Origin: Cucumis sativus
Lineage: Eukaryota > Streptophyta > Magnoliopsida > Cucurbitales > Cucurbitaceae
Direction: 5' to 3'
DNA: 64,000 bases
Assembly (NCBI RefSeq): GCF_000004075.3
Contig: NC_026659.2
Span: 22,028,272 to 22,092,271 of the forward strand
Position numbers and translations under genes: made by a program. The notes under the pieces were generated by a model, which saw nothing but the letters and a program-made list of their open reading frames with translations, ran no database searches and was not told the DNA's origin. Below, in pieces: positions 49,894 to 63,155 of this stretch; positions within the stretch are counted from its first letter, which is position 1, and every line of letters begins with the position of its first letter.

Positions 49894-51511
49894 ATGTCTG
49901 ATGGGTATTACAGTTCTAAGAAGACAGATGATATCTGTGAAGATGTTTGTGGCCAGGTTAGTCTATTGTTTTCAATCTCTCTCTCTATTTTCTCTATTTT
50001 CTCTATTTCTTTGTTGTTTCTTTTTCCGTATCTGTTGTTTTCGACTTTTTTTGGATCAAACCCTTTTGATTGAAATACCCATTTATGACGAGGAAGGTAC
50101 AGTTATTATCTGCAATGATGTAATGATGGTTATGCTTCGTTCTTGTTATGTTTATCAGCAGAATATTTTGATTCCAAGTGTGCATTGATTTGAGTTTCAA
50201 TCGAATTTTGCTGTCCTTTTCAATTTATAGCTAAATTTCCTTTTCTGGGTTTCTAATTTCAGCTTAGTAAAAGAATCATTTCGGTTTTTTTTTTAATGTT
50301 TTTCCATCGTCCCCACTTATCATTTGCATCTGGAAATGAATTTGCTTGCTTTGAATTTGTTGGATCGTGGTGTTGTTTGATCGTTGATTATGTTCTTCAA
50401 TGTTTTGTAGCAGGGGCCTCGTGGTGCTTTTAGCTTGTCTAGATTTCGATGTATTCTTCGAGGGTGGGATTTGAAGACATTAATTTCTCTCTTTGTAGCT
50501 GTTCCACTCTTGATTTTGTTCATATATCTTCATGGCCAGAAGATTTCTTATTTCCTTAGACCTATTTGGGAGTCTCCTCCAAAGCCATTTCATGAAATCC
50601 CTCATTACTATCATGAAAATATATCAATGGAGTCTCTCTGTAAGCTTCATGGTTGGACAATGCGCGAATCGCCGAGACGAGTCTTTGATGCTGTTCTGTT
50701 TAGTAATGAAGTTGACATCCTGACTGTCAGATGGAATGAACTTTATCCTTATGTGACTCAGTTTGTGCTTCTCGAATCAAACTCGACCTTCACTAGTTTG
50801 CCGAAGCCGTTGGTTTTTGCAAACAATCGGGAACAGTTTAGCTTTGTTGAGTCACGGTTGACTTATGGGATGATAGGGGGAAGATTTAAGAAAGGAGAGA
50901 ATCCATTTGTTGAAGAGGCATATCAAAGATTGGCTCTAGATCAGCTTCTTAGGATTGCAGGGATACAGGATGATGACTTGTTGATCATGTCTGATGTCGA
51001 CGAGATCCCGAGTGCTCATACTATAAACCTCTTGAGGTGGTGCAACGATGTTCCACCCATACTCCATCTTCGATTAAGGAACTACCTTTACTCCTTTGAG
51101 TTTTATGCAGATGACAACAGTTGGAGAGCTTCTGTCCATCAATACAAGCATGGTAAAACACGGTATGCTCATTATCGTCAATCTGATGTAATCTTATCGG
51201 ATTCTGGGTGGCATTGTAGCTTTTGCTTCCGTCATATCAGCGAGTTCATATTCAAGATGAAAGCGTACAGCCATTATGACAGAGTCAGATTTTCTCATTA
51301 CTTGAACCCTGACAGAATTCAGGATAAAATATGCAAAGGAGCAGACCTATTCGACATGCTTCCCGAAGAATACACGTTTCGGGAGATAATCGGGAAGATG
51401 GGACCAATCCCCCAGTCTTACTCAGCCGTTCATCTCCCGTCATTCCTGCTAAACAATGCTGAGAAGTATAAATACTTGTTACCAGGTAACTGCAGAAGAG
51501 AAAGTGGCTAA
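49894..51511 (+). CDS. GT17-family beta-1,4-N-acetylglucosaminyltransferase-like protein
   Basis: Two exons, 49894-49956 and 50414-51511, give 386 aa. The first exon encodes MSDGYYSSKKTDDICEDVCGQ. The second begins GPRGAFSLSRFRC and has one membrane anchor at about residues 44-60 (LISLFVAVPLLILFIYL), so type II Golgi topology is expected. The luminal part is glycosyltransferase family 17 (Pfam PF04724): RVFDAVLFSNEVDILTVRWN, then VTQFVLLESNSTFT, then an acidic MSDVDEIPS motif (about 214-221) suited to metal/nucleotide-sugar binding, then GWHCSFCFRHISEF. Mammalian GnT-III (MGAT3) adds bisecting GlcNAc, but plant N-glycans lack it, so the acceptor of the plant proteins is unknown. The acceptor at exon 2 is a tandem TAGCAG, allowing a variant with one extra Gln. 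The 3' UTR extends to roughly 51850. Confidence 0.94.
50408..50413 (+). other. NAGNAG tandem splice acceptor
   Basis: TAG-CAG directly before GGGCCTCGT. Use of the first AG adds CAG (Gln) between residues 21 and 22 of the GT17-family protein; use of the second does not. Confidence 0.8.
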
Positions 51512-54500
51512 ATTATGAAAAGAACAAGATAGAAATGAAATGGCTTTGTAAATGTTGAACATAAAGAGATCCCTAGTCAGGTTAAAGGTTTGTGTCCAAT
51601 GAAGTTGAGGCTAAAATGATGGGAACTGAGGGCAGAGACAAAACTTCATATTTGTTGCAGCTGAGGAACCTGATTGTAATTGCTATTGGCTTTCTTCGAA
51701 GTTGAATCAAATTTCCCAATTTTCTCTTACAGGCATTGTTTAGGTAACACTGTAATTTCCACCATCTCTTTGTATTGATCTTAGAACATTTGTCACAGTA
51801 CTCATTTATTCTTTTCTCCATAGTTTTTGTGTCAATGAAAAGAAAAGTCAATGTTCTTAGATATCAGTTTTCTTTTCTCCTCATTTCTTTGTTGTTTTAT
51901 CTGGAATTTGGGGTCTGATATCTGAAACTCCATACTTTTCTTCTTTTCCTATTCCTCTTAGGGTGCAAGTAGAAACCTAAAACGGAAATTCATTCGATGG
52001 GTTGAACGATACAAAACTATCATTATCAGTCTACTTCAGTTCAATACAATTGGCTTTGCTCTATATTTACTAATACTTTAGTCCCAATTGCTATTTGCAA
52101 CCATTCCTTTTGAAAACTTAATTAAGTAAATTTAATGATGATACTATTAGAACTGAACGGTCAATATTCTTTAGAATGATAATCCAACAAATATAGTAAA
52201 TGAATTGAACTAATTGTTTATAGTGGAAATTGTGAGTTTTCTCTCTCTTGTGAAGTTGTGAATGAAACATGGAAAGTGGGAAGCATGTGGACATTTCTTC
52301 CTCTAAGCATTTAATCATGGTGCCCACCACACTTTCAACACCAAAGAATCTTCCATTTCACCCCAAAAAGAAAGAGAGAACAAAAATATCTTGAATTAGA
52401 GTTAATAATGGTAAAAAAAAAAAACAGTCAATCAACAACCAAGCTCAATTGAGAGATTGAGAGGGAGTCAATTTACCCTCAGCTATAAGTTTAAACTTAT
52501 AAAGTATTCCATTCAAAACTATGAACTTGTGTTTGGTTTGGAACTTTTAAAAGCACATAGGTGCGAGAGACCATTTCTTTTGTGAATTATTATATCTAAA
52601 AATGACCATTTTGTAAAAGCCAGACAGGTCAGGCCATGATAACTAATGAATGGGACAAAGAGATTCTTTTTGAAAAAAAAAATGAAAGAAAAACAAAGAT
52701 TTGTTTAAATTTTGGCCAGCCACTTTGTTTGTTTGTTTTTGTTTTTGGTTTTGGTTTATATATATATATAAAGAAACTGTGAGGTGTTTGTTTGGGAGTT
52801 TCTTTTACAAATTATTTCTAAGTTTTTTCTTTTAAATTTTTGGAAGTTATTATATAATGTTCATAAGTCTATGAGTGAGTTTACTTGTTTCTTGAGAAAA
52901 AAACAAACATAAACAAACCATTTCAAATATGAAGGAACACATTCTTGAAATAATGATTAGATTATAGAAGATGTTCTCTTTTATAATAAATCATTACTTT
53001 AACAACATTAGTTTAATTAGAATTATATTCTATGATTGAACATGATTATTCATTCATTTTGAGACACTATAGAATAAATGAAAGATCCTTTTTAACTTTA
53101 AGAATAATAAATAAAATTGAATTGAATTGAATTAAATTGTAAATTTGATCTAAATAATTTGGAGAAAGCTAAAACTTACTCTCTATATTGTATAATTGGA
53201 ATTATTAAAATATAGTCAAACAAATTAAAATATTACAAATATAATAAAATATCAGTAGTAGAAGTTACTAGACACTAATAAAGATCACCTTTAAATGTAA
53301 TTGTAAATATTTTAAACCGTTTTTCTATTTAAAATAATTCCTCTAATAGCAATAATAATTCCAATTATATCAAACTATATAAACTTTATGAGAATTGCAC
53401 TGTTTACGAGGATTGCATGAACAATGTAACAAAATAATAATTAAATAAATTAATTTACTATTCAAATACAAGATTTTATAAACATATATATAACAAAATT
53501 TTGCATTAAAACTTGTTGTATTGTTAGATGTTTGTGATTTAAAGAATAATTCTCTTTCTTACAAAATTACAAAAGGAAAGAATTAAGAAATGAATTTGAA
53601 TTAATATGAATGGAGAGTAAATGGATAATATAGATAATAGATAGATAGAAGAGAATTAATATCATGAAGATTCTAACATTTCCTTAAACAAAATAAATTC
53701 CCTTCAACAACTTATTATCAATATAATAATGATCATAAATGAATAAATGAATAAATTTCTTCAACAACTCTAAATACATAATAATTAATAGAAAGAAAGA
53801 AAAAGAAAAACAGATGGGAGTTGAGCAGAAACAAAGCAAGGTGTCATTGACTTTCAAACAATACCCCAATATACAATTATGCATTTATGAAACAAAATCA
53901 TGCATTTTCAAAAACCTAATTAAATCAATAAATAAACTATATACTATATTTTTTGTCAAAAGTTTTCATCATCTATCTAACTAGCTTGCCTATATTAAAT
54001 ACAACAACATGCATCAAACTATACATAAAACATGATAAAGTCTTACTTTCTGTTATCTAATACATTTTGACTAAGGTATATGTAAGTGACATTCATATTT
54101 ACAATAATTTTTCTATATACTTTTATAGAAAAATTATCAAAAAAAAGGTAAAACTGGACAAACTATTTATATTTTTATGAATCGATTAACATCAATTATT
54201 AACATAAAAATGACTGTGTGACATGGATAATTAGATTATCTCAAATCTAGCAAAAGAAATTAAATAAGTTTTATTGCCAGAATTTCGGTGACCATAGATT
54301 TAATGTACCAACTATGAGTATCGTAGTGTAAATTAATTGGTTTTGAGGCAAGCACAATCAAATTAGGTTTAGTAAAAAAAGTTGAATTTGATTGAGTCGA
54401 AAAAAAGGTCCAACTCAAGTCAAAGAAAACTAACCCAACCCAATATTTAATTACACGTAGTTTCAAGTTTTTCGAGTTATCGATTTTATCCTTACTTTTT

Positions 54501-57254
54501 CATTGGTTTGATTCTCAAACCTAAATTCAACTTCTAAAACTTCCTATCAAAATTGTTTGTCACTGTATTGATAATGAAAGGTGGGTTTTTATCAACTATA
54601 TCTTTAACCTCTCCACTTTAAAAACTCAATTGATGACTTCCACTTCTCAATTCTCCATAATTATACTTTTATATGAAAACTTTTTAGTGGGTAACCCATT
54701 TTCTAAACATATCATGAACCATATGCTCTAAACATAGTGCCTAATATAGCTTCAAACCATGATTTTGACCATCATTCATCTATTTTTAATAAACTTTGGG
54801 TTTTCTCTGTATAAATTAATAGATATGCTTCAATAAACATTGCATGGAAAGTAAATTTTATTAATTAAATTCATTAACTTTCACAAAATAATCAATTTAG
54901 GCCTTCAGTTAAGATTCTACTTAAGATTAAAATAAAATTGTTTGTATTTTATTAATTTGACATTGGAAGGAATTTACACACGTGCAACAAATAAATGTAT
55001 ATTGTTTTTCAAATGTAATCTTAATAAATGACATAAATTTATTTACTTATCTTAATTTAAAAGTGTAATTGAAACAATTATAAGTTTTGCAGGCTATGTT
55101 TTGAATTAAAGATCATGTTTATTTCATAGAAAACGTCATCAACTCCATTTAATACATTTATTATTGTTGTTTATAATATGTGTTTCATGGTGGTAATGAA
55201 ATGTGAGGCTCCCTGTCAAATTGCTAAGTTGAGTGATCAATCAGATTGTGTTTAAAAATAACGTTCTCCCACTTGTTACCGTTTGTAAGATAATTATGAA
55301 TTTGTCATAGTTACTAATTGACCCTAAATGTTAATGTTAACATCAGTGGTAAGACGACAATGATACAAATAATGTAAAGTAAACAAGCTTGCAATCATGA
55401 TCAAATTATACATTTACAAAATGGTTAGTAAACGTGATTAAAAGCAATCTAATTACGAATCTTTATGATTTATTAATGAATGACAGGAATCAGTATACTT
55501 TACAAAGTCCAAATGAGGGTACCAAATTGATATATTTGTAAAGTTATTTTGGATGAAGATGTTAGGATTTGTGTAGGAATAGAAGAGAAGATGTTGGGTG
55601 GTGATCATTGAGTTATTTTAATGGAGCCCATCAATACTTTTGGATATAAAACTTTGGTTTAAAGCACTTAAGTTGACCTGTTCCTTCAAAGGATTGAATA
55701 AGAAAGGAGAGTTAAATGAATAATTAACATAAATATTCTAATGATTATAAAAGGGTGAAGTGAAATTTACTAAAATTGAAAGAAAAGCTCTGATTAAAAC
55801 TTTAAATGCAAGATGAGGGCAAAATGTAGCAAATCTTAGTTCTAATTCTTTTCATATTACTCTGTGTAGAAATATTATTATACCTAAGTTGACTCTACAT
55901 CTCCTTAGGTAGCATTTTTAAAGATCTAAAACTTAAAAAGGCCACTAAACATATAAAAATACAAATGAATTTGGAACCAGTTTTTCTCATAGTTTAAAAT
56001 TACTCCATTCAATTGTTTAAAATTAATTTTTAGTCTAAAAAATTGTATCCAAGGGCTGTATTCAAACATTGTAAGGGTGAAAACAACTTTGACAAAATCA
56101 TATGTGAGCAAACCATTATGATATTTATTTTTTACATGATAAAAAATTTGAATTTCATGTTTACGTTTTTAAATTTATGCTAACCTAGTTATGCACATGT
56201 TGACCACGTTTTTAAATTTATGCTAACCTAGTTATGCACATGTTGACCACTTTTGTACTTTACGCATAGGAGTTATTTGATCTATTGAGTAAAGTTAACA
56301 AGTCAAAGTTGTTTGACTCACTCAGCGAGGTTAACAAGTTTAAAATTTATATGTTAAACTTAATAAATTTGTATTTGAAGTGTAGTGGTGTAAGATGAAA
56401 ATTCTCGATAAATGTAAAAAATAAAAGAAAAAGATATTACTCAACAAATGTAACAGGTAGAAAAAGATAAGAAGATAAATTTACTCAAACGAAAAAGAAA
56501 AACATAAGATTGAGTTCTATAAATATAAAATAAAAAAGAAAACCGAAGTTATTTTTTTATTTTATACAACATTTATGAAAACGAAACATTAAACCTGACA
56601 TTTTTGAATGAAAGATTATGTAAAGGTAACCTCATCTTACTATCTTATTTGGGGTAAAATGGAGTTTCAAAATAAATATGGAACAAGAGGGTTAATAACT
56701 GTAAAACATTTACGTCCATAAGCATAACTAAAAGGCTGGAAAGGAAAATATTAAAATTCACTGAGACTAAACAAAGACCACAAACATTCTGACCATAACT
56801 GGATTAAGAAACTTCACCCTTCAAGCACTCATTTTTCTCTTTTATTTTGGATCTTAACATTCTCCATTTCAGGTTAATTTATGAAATTAGATGGCCTCTC
56901 TGGTCCATTCTCAGCTCAATCCACGGCTATTTTTCACTTTCTCTTCTCTTGTAAAAGGTAGAATTTTACTAGCACTAGTACCTCGGCGCTAGGCTTTGGT
57001 CATTGAAGCGACATTTTCTCGAACAACTATTAGAATCTTCAGAAACAAAAATGTATAAACTGAGAAGTGATAAACAAATACAGTAAATAGAAATGAATTA
57101 TATTTAAGGTACAGATGAATAGTTTGTCTTATAGGGTACCTTTGAGCAAACCTACCAAAAATTGCCTCTCCCCTCACACACAATAAGGTGATTGTTGTAC
57201 CAAGTTTGTTTTTTCCCATAAATTTCATCCGTTTGATTGTTTATTTATCTTCTT
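51512..57254. other. 3' UTR and long AT-rich intergenic stretch
   Basis: About 51512-51850 is probably the GT17 gene 3' UTR. The rest is AT-rich with no supportable gene. It contains ATTGA/TTAATT homopolymer-like DNA, a weak GGTTGGGTT-type transposon remnant at about 54350-54450 and the 43-bp duplication at 56163-56248. About 56790-57254 is probably the CFM9 3' UTR and downstream region. Confidence 0.55.
56163..56248. repeat. Perfect 43-bp tandem duplication
   Basis: Two adjacent copies of a 43-bp unit starting ACGTTTTTAAATTTATGCTA and ending CATGTTGACC, identical throughout. Confidence 0.92.
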
Positions 57255-60200
57255 TCAATGAGAACCATCTTCATCACTACCGCTCCAGTAATCATATCTT
57301 TGAGGTCTCAATGTCCCCTTTTCGTCTTCATCATCTGAATCCCACATTGCTTTTCCTGAATCAGTATCTTTTGAGACAGAGTTGTACCTACTTTTGGATT
57401 TGCTCATTCTATCCTGTTTTTGTTTAGTGTATGTATGTTTAAACTTATTGTAAGATTCATCAGGTTCATCGATGCTACTGTCATAGTCATTGTGCCTATT
57501 GTTTCGATCTTTCTTCATGTGATGCAAATGATCTTCATTGTCCTTGTAATCTTGATCCACGTTCTTTGAAATTTTCATGTCATCTTCTTCCTCCTCGTCT
57601 GATTGCCACATAGTATTTTCAAGATCACTGAGCATGTTTTCAGGCTCAGAAGCTTCTTTATCCATCCTTCTTGCAAAGGGATCAACATTTCTCTCGAAAC
57701 TTCTAGTTTTGGCCAAATCATGCCTCCCTCCAGCTCGTCGAGTTGCCTTGACGATCTGATGAGCTCCATCAGAATCATCTGTATAGCTATTATTAGCATT
57801 TTGACCATCATCAGAATCCCATTCCTCCTCGTTTTCATGATCACCATCTTCCTCTTCACTATTGTATAATCTTTGCTTACTATCTCTCTGCCTCCAAACT
57901 CTTGGCTTATCCATCTCGTCGTCAGAATCGTTATTTGTACGCATATCGGATTTTCTGAATCTCCCACCATGTTCTTCTCTATTCCTATACCTAAGTTGGC
58001 TAAGTTCTTCCTTCTCTGCTGCTTCCTCCGCAACCCAATCTCGGTCTGCTGCATCCTCAATCTCAGCTATGAATCGGTCTAACTCTTCCTGGTCACTATC
58101 ACTATCAGATTCTGCTTCTTCCATGTTAGTCTTGGTCTTAGTTTCTGCCACTGCCTGCTTATCACTATAGAAGACATATGGGGTACCTTCTTTTTTGTCA
58201 ATGGCGTTAAAAAATGTTGAAGCTACTCTCTGTATGCTAGCCATAGCAACTGGATCCTCCGGGTTTATACCCTTACGCCTGAGCTCTTGTTCTATCTTCT
58301 TTATGTTAAGCTTCTGAGAGTCGAGAGCTTGTTCAAATCTGGCCTTGAATAATGCCTACATAGGACAACAAGCAACTGTCATTCTACTGTTTTCTTGCCC
58401 TTGCCTTTTCCTCCCATATTAATTTTGATCTTGAGTCACTCAATTTCAGATTAAGCTCAAATCTCCCTTGGTTTTGGTCCTCAGTGTTTTGTTATGTTTT
58501 CCTCATATGGAGAGAAAAGCTCATTTCTCAAAGATATTGGAAACATGAGTAAACAAGAAGTCTTTCCTTTAAAATCGTACATTACAAAAGACAACGAGAG
58601 AGAGTGAAATCATGGAGACAAATAAGCTCCCACAAAAATCAATGAAAGAGCATCCAACGAAATCCAAGTTATGTTTTCCAAAAAACCTAAGGAAATAGTA
58701 AGAAAAAGGAAACGGAGAGGGATGTCATGTCATAGTGATGGCATTTGGCCTATCAAATCATCTATTGTTTTCTTTGACAGGCTATCAATAAAAATGTGCT
58801 TATATGCATCATTTATTTGATCTACCTCTATATCATTCATTAATTAAATCCTGTCAGTCACTTTTAACTGTGGAACTGACATAGTTGGCTAGAAAAAAGT
58901 CAGCAACTAAAATCAAACTTCTAAAAAATTACAAAATGAAGATTACCAGAAAATTAATGTAGAAAGTTCATTTTCATACAGCAAAAGTTTATTTCTTTCC
59001 AGATTCCAAGTCCTATCATGAATAAAGCATCGTTCTCCAACATTCTATCAACTTAACACATTCTTTCATCTGATGCTTACTAGCTATCTAGTAGAATATA
59101 TTCCATCCTATTTCAAATTTAGGCTAGGAAGGGAACACTATTCTACCAGAGGAATGCTTTTCCAGTAGTTGTATTTGATGTAAATCACTTGTAGTACTGT
59201 CTCAATAGAAGGGAGAGGGGGTTGTTTCTCCATTTATAACCCACAAGAATACAAAATCCAGAAAAATTACTAAGTTAAAACAAGACAAATAAAGTGAAAG
59301 AATAAGCAGTGTGATCAAGCATGTACCTTTCTCTTAGTAAGCGTGTTGATTGGTATCAAATTTTTAGGTTGACGATAGTTTCTTCCACGAAACATGATGA
59401 TTGTTTTCACGTCATGTATATTCACTACAATTCCACCGCTAAGTCTTGCAAGCATGGTTGCCATTTCCTTGATTTTTTCTTTGGGAAAGTTATCACAACA
59501 CACTTGTACCGTCTCATGAAACTTCCAGTGGAGATGCATATTCTGGACCACTCCTCCAAACACTCCACGAACTCCAACTGGGACATAATTTCTGTTTCTA
59601 AAGCCTATTTTCTTGTAAGCTTGAAGCTGTTCAGGGGTCAAGAGCTCAGGGTCATGACGAGGAGGTGGCAACTCTGGTAGCTCATACTTCTTGAGTTGTT
59701 GCAAAAGTAATGCTACTTTCTTCTTGGCCTGTGACAGATATGTGATAAATGGGATCGAATTAGTGAATCAAATTTAAATTTTGTGCATGCACATGTGTGG
59801 GTTGGGGGCTGAATATCATTACACTATAAAACTAATGAGTGTAGAATTATGCTATCTTTTAAAACTAGGCAAGCACTGTAATGCATTGAACTTAAATTGA
59901 ACATGGGAAGTAAATTAACTTCAGATTTCCCAGAAAGAGGACTATAATTCATAAATAAATTTCTTCAATCACAAGTATGATTTATTGCCAATTGCCATTG
60001 AGAGAGCACAGCATCTGAATTAAAGTGGAGATATTGTTCCATAACAGGAATTGGACAGAACAATTCCTTTCTCTACTTCGTTCAATCTGTAAGTTCGATT
60101 ATTTGTCAAGCAGATTGCAATTTTGACGAGGAAAGATTTTTTATATTCGTTTTGTTTGTTCCTTTCAAAATCAGCAACATGGACTATAACTACTAAATGA

Positions 60201-61252
60201 CATACTCTTTTGAGGTTGTAAAGGAGACGTTCTTCCTCTGTCATCAACTTTTTCTTTATTTTCTTAGCTCTTCGAATCTCCCTTAGGGTTTTACCAGACT
60301 CCTTCCTCATTCTCCTCTCTACCTTACTTCGCATACTCCTTCCCTTCGATGTTGACATACAACGGACCAACCCGTTGAAAGGACCAACAACCTTAGATGT
60401 AGAAGGCAGTACATATTCACCATGAATACTTCTATGGCCCACATTGCATGAAACAGCCTCTGAATTACAATCTGTTGACAATATGACACTGCTGCACGTG
60501 TACGGAAAGAAAAAAACAACCAGTTAGACAATATAATGTTAAATTTATCATCACTCATCCGTTTAAACTTTTGGGTCCATCGGTGATCTAAAAATATTAA
60601 GCCATATCCGTTTAAACTTTTGGGTCTCCATCCGTGATCTAAAAATATTAAGCCATATCAGATTTGTGTTCAACATCTTCAATATTATTTACTTTCCAAT
60701 TATTACCAATTTCTACTTATTGGCTATTATACCCATTTCAAGCCCAAACAAAGGGAAGTATTAGATGATATAATATTAAAATTTGTCTCCACCAATCAGC
60801 TTAAGTTTTTGGGTCAACAGTTGATTCAAGACAATCATATCACAATCTTTGTTACTAGTCACCCAATTGGCTGCTTAGTACATGAGAAGAACAGTGCAAA
60901 CGAAGTAAAAAGAACTGTATACATTTTCTTAACAGTTTAAAAAGAGACGCTGGAATACTTCAAAAAAGAAAAATTCATCTGGATTCTAAAGAAAAATGAA
61001 AAAAAAATGGAATTGATAATTGAATGATTGGCATAGAAACAAAATGCAAAAGTGGCTACCCTGAAACTAAAACAAAAGATTGAGAACTGTATCAGAGAAA
61101 ACAGAAAATGGGAAAAAATAACCAAATTCAATCTACACAGAAACAAAATGCAATCGAGAGAGAGAGAGATAGAGAAGATACTTGTAACGATTGGATAGGA
61201 GGAGATTGGAAACCCTACTGAAAGAACAGAATCTTCGAGTAGCAGCTAACAT
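57255..61252 (-). CDS. CFM9: CRM-domain RNA-binding protein CFM9-like
   Basis: Four exons on the minus strand: 61182-61252, 60206-60491, 59327-59728 and 57255-58355. They give 619 aa. The N-terminus (MLAATRRFCSFSRVSNLLLS) is Arg/Ser/Leu-rich without acidic residues, typical of a mitochondrial presequence. A basic stretch follows (RSKVERRMRKESGKTLREIR). A single CRM (YhbY-like) domain lies at about residues 150-243, with RNRNYVPVGVRGVFGGVV carrying the glycine-rich loop, then HLHWKFHETVQV and GGIVVNIHDVKTIIMFRGRN. Arabidopsis CFM9 is a mitochondrial intron-splicing factor (family knowledge). Residues from about 330 to 619 form a highly acidic, low-complexity tail with four W-x-S-D-acidic motifs near 432, 503, 591 and 610. 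As I recall, Arabidopsis CFM9 is shorter (about 490 aa), so the tail is long here. Intron 1 holds a small LTR-type element. Confidence 0.92.
60533..60850 (+). mobile_element. Degenerate SMART/TRIM-like element in CFM9 intron 1
   Basis: The right repeat, at about 60765-60835 (GATATAATATTAAAATTTGT then CAGCTTAAGTTTTTGGGTCA), resembles the 63-bp repeats at 32304-32567. The left end has a duplicated variant at about 60557-60655 (GTTTAAACTTTTGGGTC twice, period about 49-51) followed by CATATCAGA, a decayed primer-binding site. A purine tract AAAGGGAAGTA precedes the right repeat. Confidence 0.65.
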
Positions 61253-63155
61253 TGATGAATGAGTGAAGGAAAGAGATGAAGATGGATCAAACAATCAATT
61301 AGTCATCTCCATTCCCAAGGTACCACCGCCGACCGGTGAGGGTTTTGCGAGTGAAGGCTGCAGGGTTTAGCGTTCGTTTAGATTATGACCATTTTTCTCC
61401 CTTCGCCCCTTGCCCGCGAAAAATAAACATTCGTATAAATCTCTCATTCTCATTTGCACCCAAAAAAAAAAAAAAAACAAGAAATTAATGCTAAATCAAA
61501 TTAGTTGAAAAATAAATTAAAATATACCTACAACTTTAGGATCTTTTATTTAAATTTATTTTTCAAGTAACTCAACTTAATTTAGAGATCATTAAATATA
61601 ACTAATGTCCATGTTATGTTAGCACTGAACGATCTAAGAAGCATTCTGGTAAGTTAAAGTTAAAGTTAAAGTTAACTCATGAATCATTTAAAAGTATTTA
61701 GCAAATGTGAGGACTATAGTGAACTAAAATTAACTCATGAATCGTTAGAAATATTTAGTAAACTTGAGAACCAAAGTGTCTAAATAAACTCCATGAACCA
61801 AAAGTGTATTTTATCCTAAATTAATTATTTGACGTACATTATATGTCACCAAAGATTTTTAAAAAAAAAGCAACACAATAATATTGTAATATTAATATAA
61901 TATAAATAACATAAATGTTAACTCGTTAATTTGTTTAAACAAAGGATATGCTAATTGGTTTTAAAATTATAGAATATTTACTATTTTTTTTCATTTTTCA
62001 TTTTTTGTTTTTATAGTTTTTGAGAAGTATGTACTAACATATTAATATTTTTATCGTAAAATCAAGACTTTGTAATTTTTTTTTATTGATATCATATTTT
62101 AAATCTGGGTTATGTTGTGACTAATTATTCACTTCAAATTTTGTAGCAATCAAAATTTGAAAATAGAACAGAACTAGTATAACTCAATTAATATAAATCT
62201 CTAAATAAAGTTAAAACTTAATGAATTAGATTTCTAATTTTTTTTAAGTTTAATATTAAATTTATGAATTTACAAATTTCCTTTTACTTTAAAAATGTCT
62301 AATAAGAAATAAGCATTACTCACTTTTCATATTTAAAATTTTTAAAATTAATGATTTAGTTAGATAAAAATTTCAAATTTCATTATGATAAAATATTAAA
62401 CTTTCAATGTGCATAGAATTTAGAAAACATTAAAAAAAATCCATTCTATTTACCATTTTTTTTCCCATTGTGATTTGAAGGACAACAAACACCCTTTCAT
62501 AACAGAAAAGCTAAGTCATGAAAACATACATGCCAACCATTAAACATAGTATGAGATTAGAAAAATAGAGAAGGGAAATAAATATAGATCATATATCATA
62601 CATTTACTTACCATATCTTACAAAAAAAAAGTGTGATTAAAGTTAGCCAGAAGATGAATGTCAACCCATCCATCATCTCAAAATGCATCACCATCACTAC
62701 ACATTCATGAATCAATTACCACATAGAATGTTCATTTACATTCCTTTCCACACCAAAATAGTTGATCAGTTTCCACATTTTCCCCTCAGCAACCCATCTC
62801 ACAAATCATCAATGGCACTCAGAATATTAAGTAGCAACTTCAAGCACCTTCACGGTGCCTTCAACACAAAATTCGAGCAAGAACATGCTTGATCCTGGGA
62901 TCGGTTGCGGTTGTTCTTGATTCAATGACTTTGACTGTGAGAAACAATAACTGATAGGTATGGTTGTAAGTTGTAACGTGCCATTTGAATACCGACTTGC
63001 AATGGGTGAAATGCATGACATTCCCCACGAAAATAACGAAAACCAGATGACTGGAAAAAATTTACGATGAAATATGGTGAATTCAAGGAAGATTCGGAGC
63101 AGAAAAGTCAGATTGTAATATGTCAATCTCATGAGATTTTACGTCAATATTCACT
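61253..63155. other. Upstream region of CFM9 and intergenic DNA
   Basis: The first 180 bases are a less AT-rich promoter and leader. From 61460 to about 62600 it is AT-rich without a gene; a near-duplicated TTAACTCATGAATC-type phrase recurs around 61670-61745. About 62640-63155 is likely the 3' UTR of the NAC gene. Confidence 0.5.

Noticed and set aside
62683..62892. His-rich MHHHHY frame
   Set aside because: It lies in the probable 3' UTR of the NAC gene in the opposite orientation; composition only.
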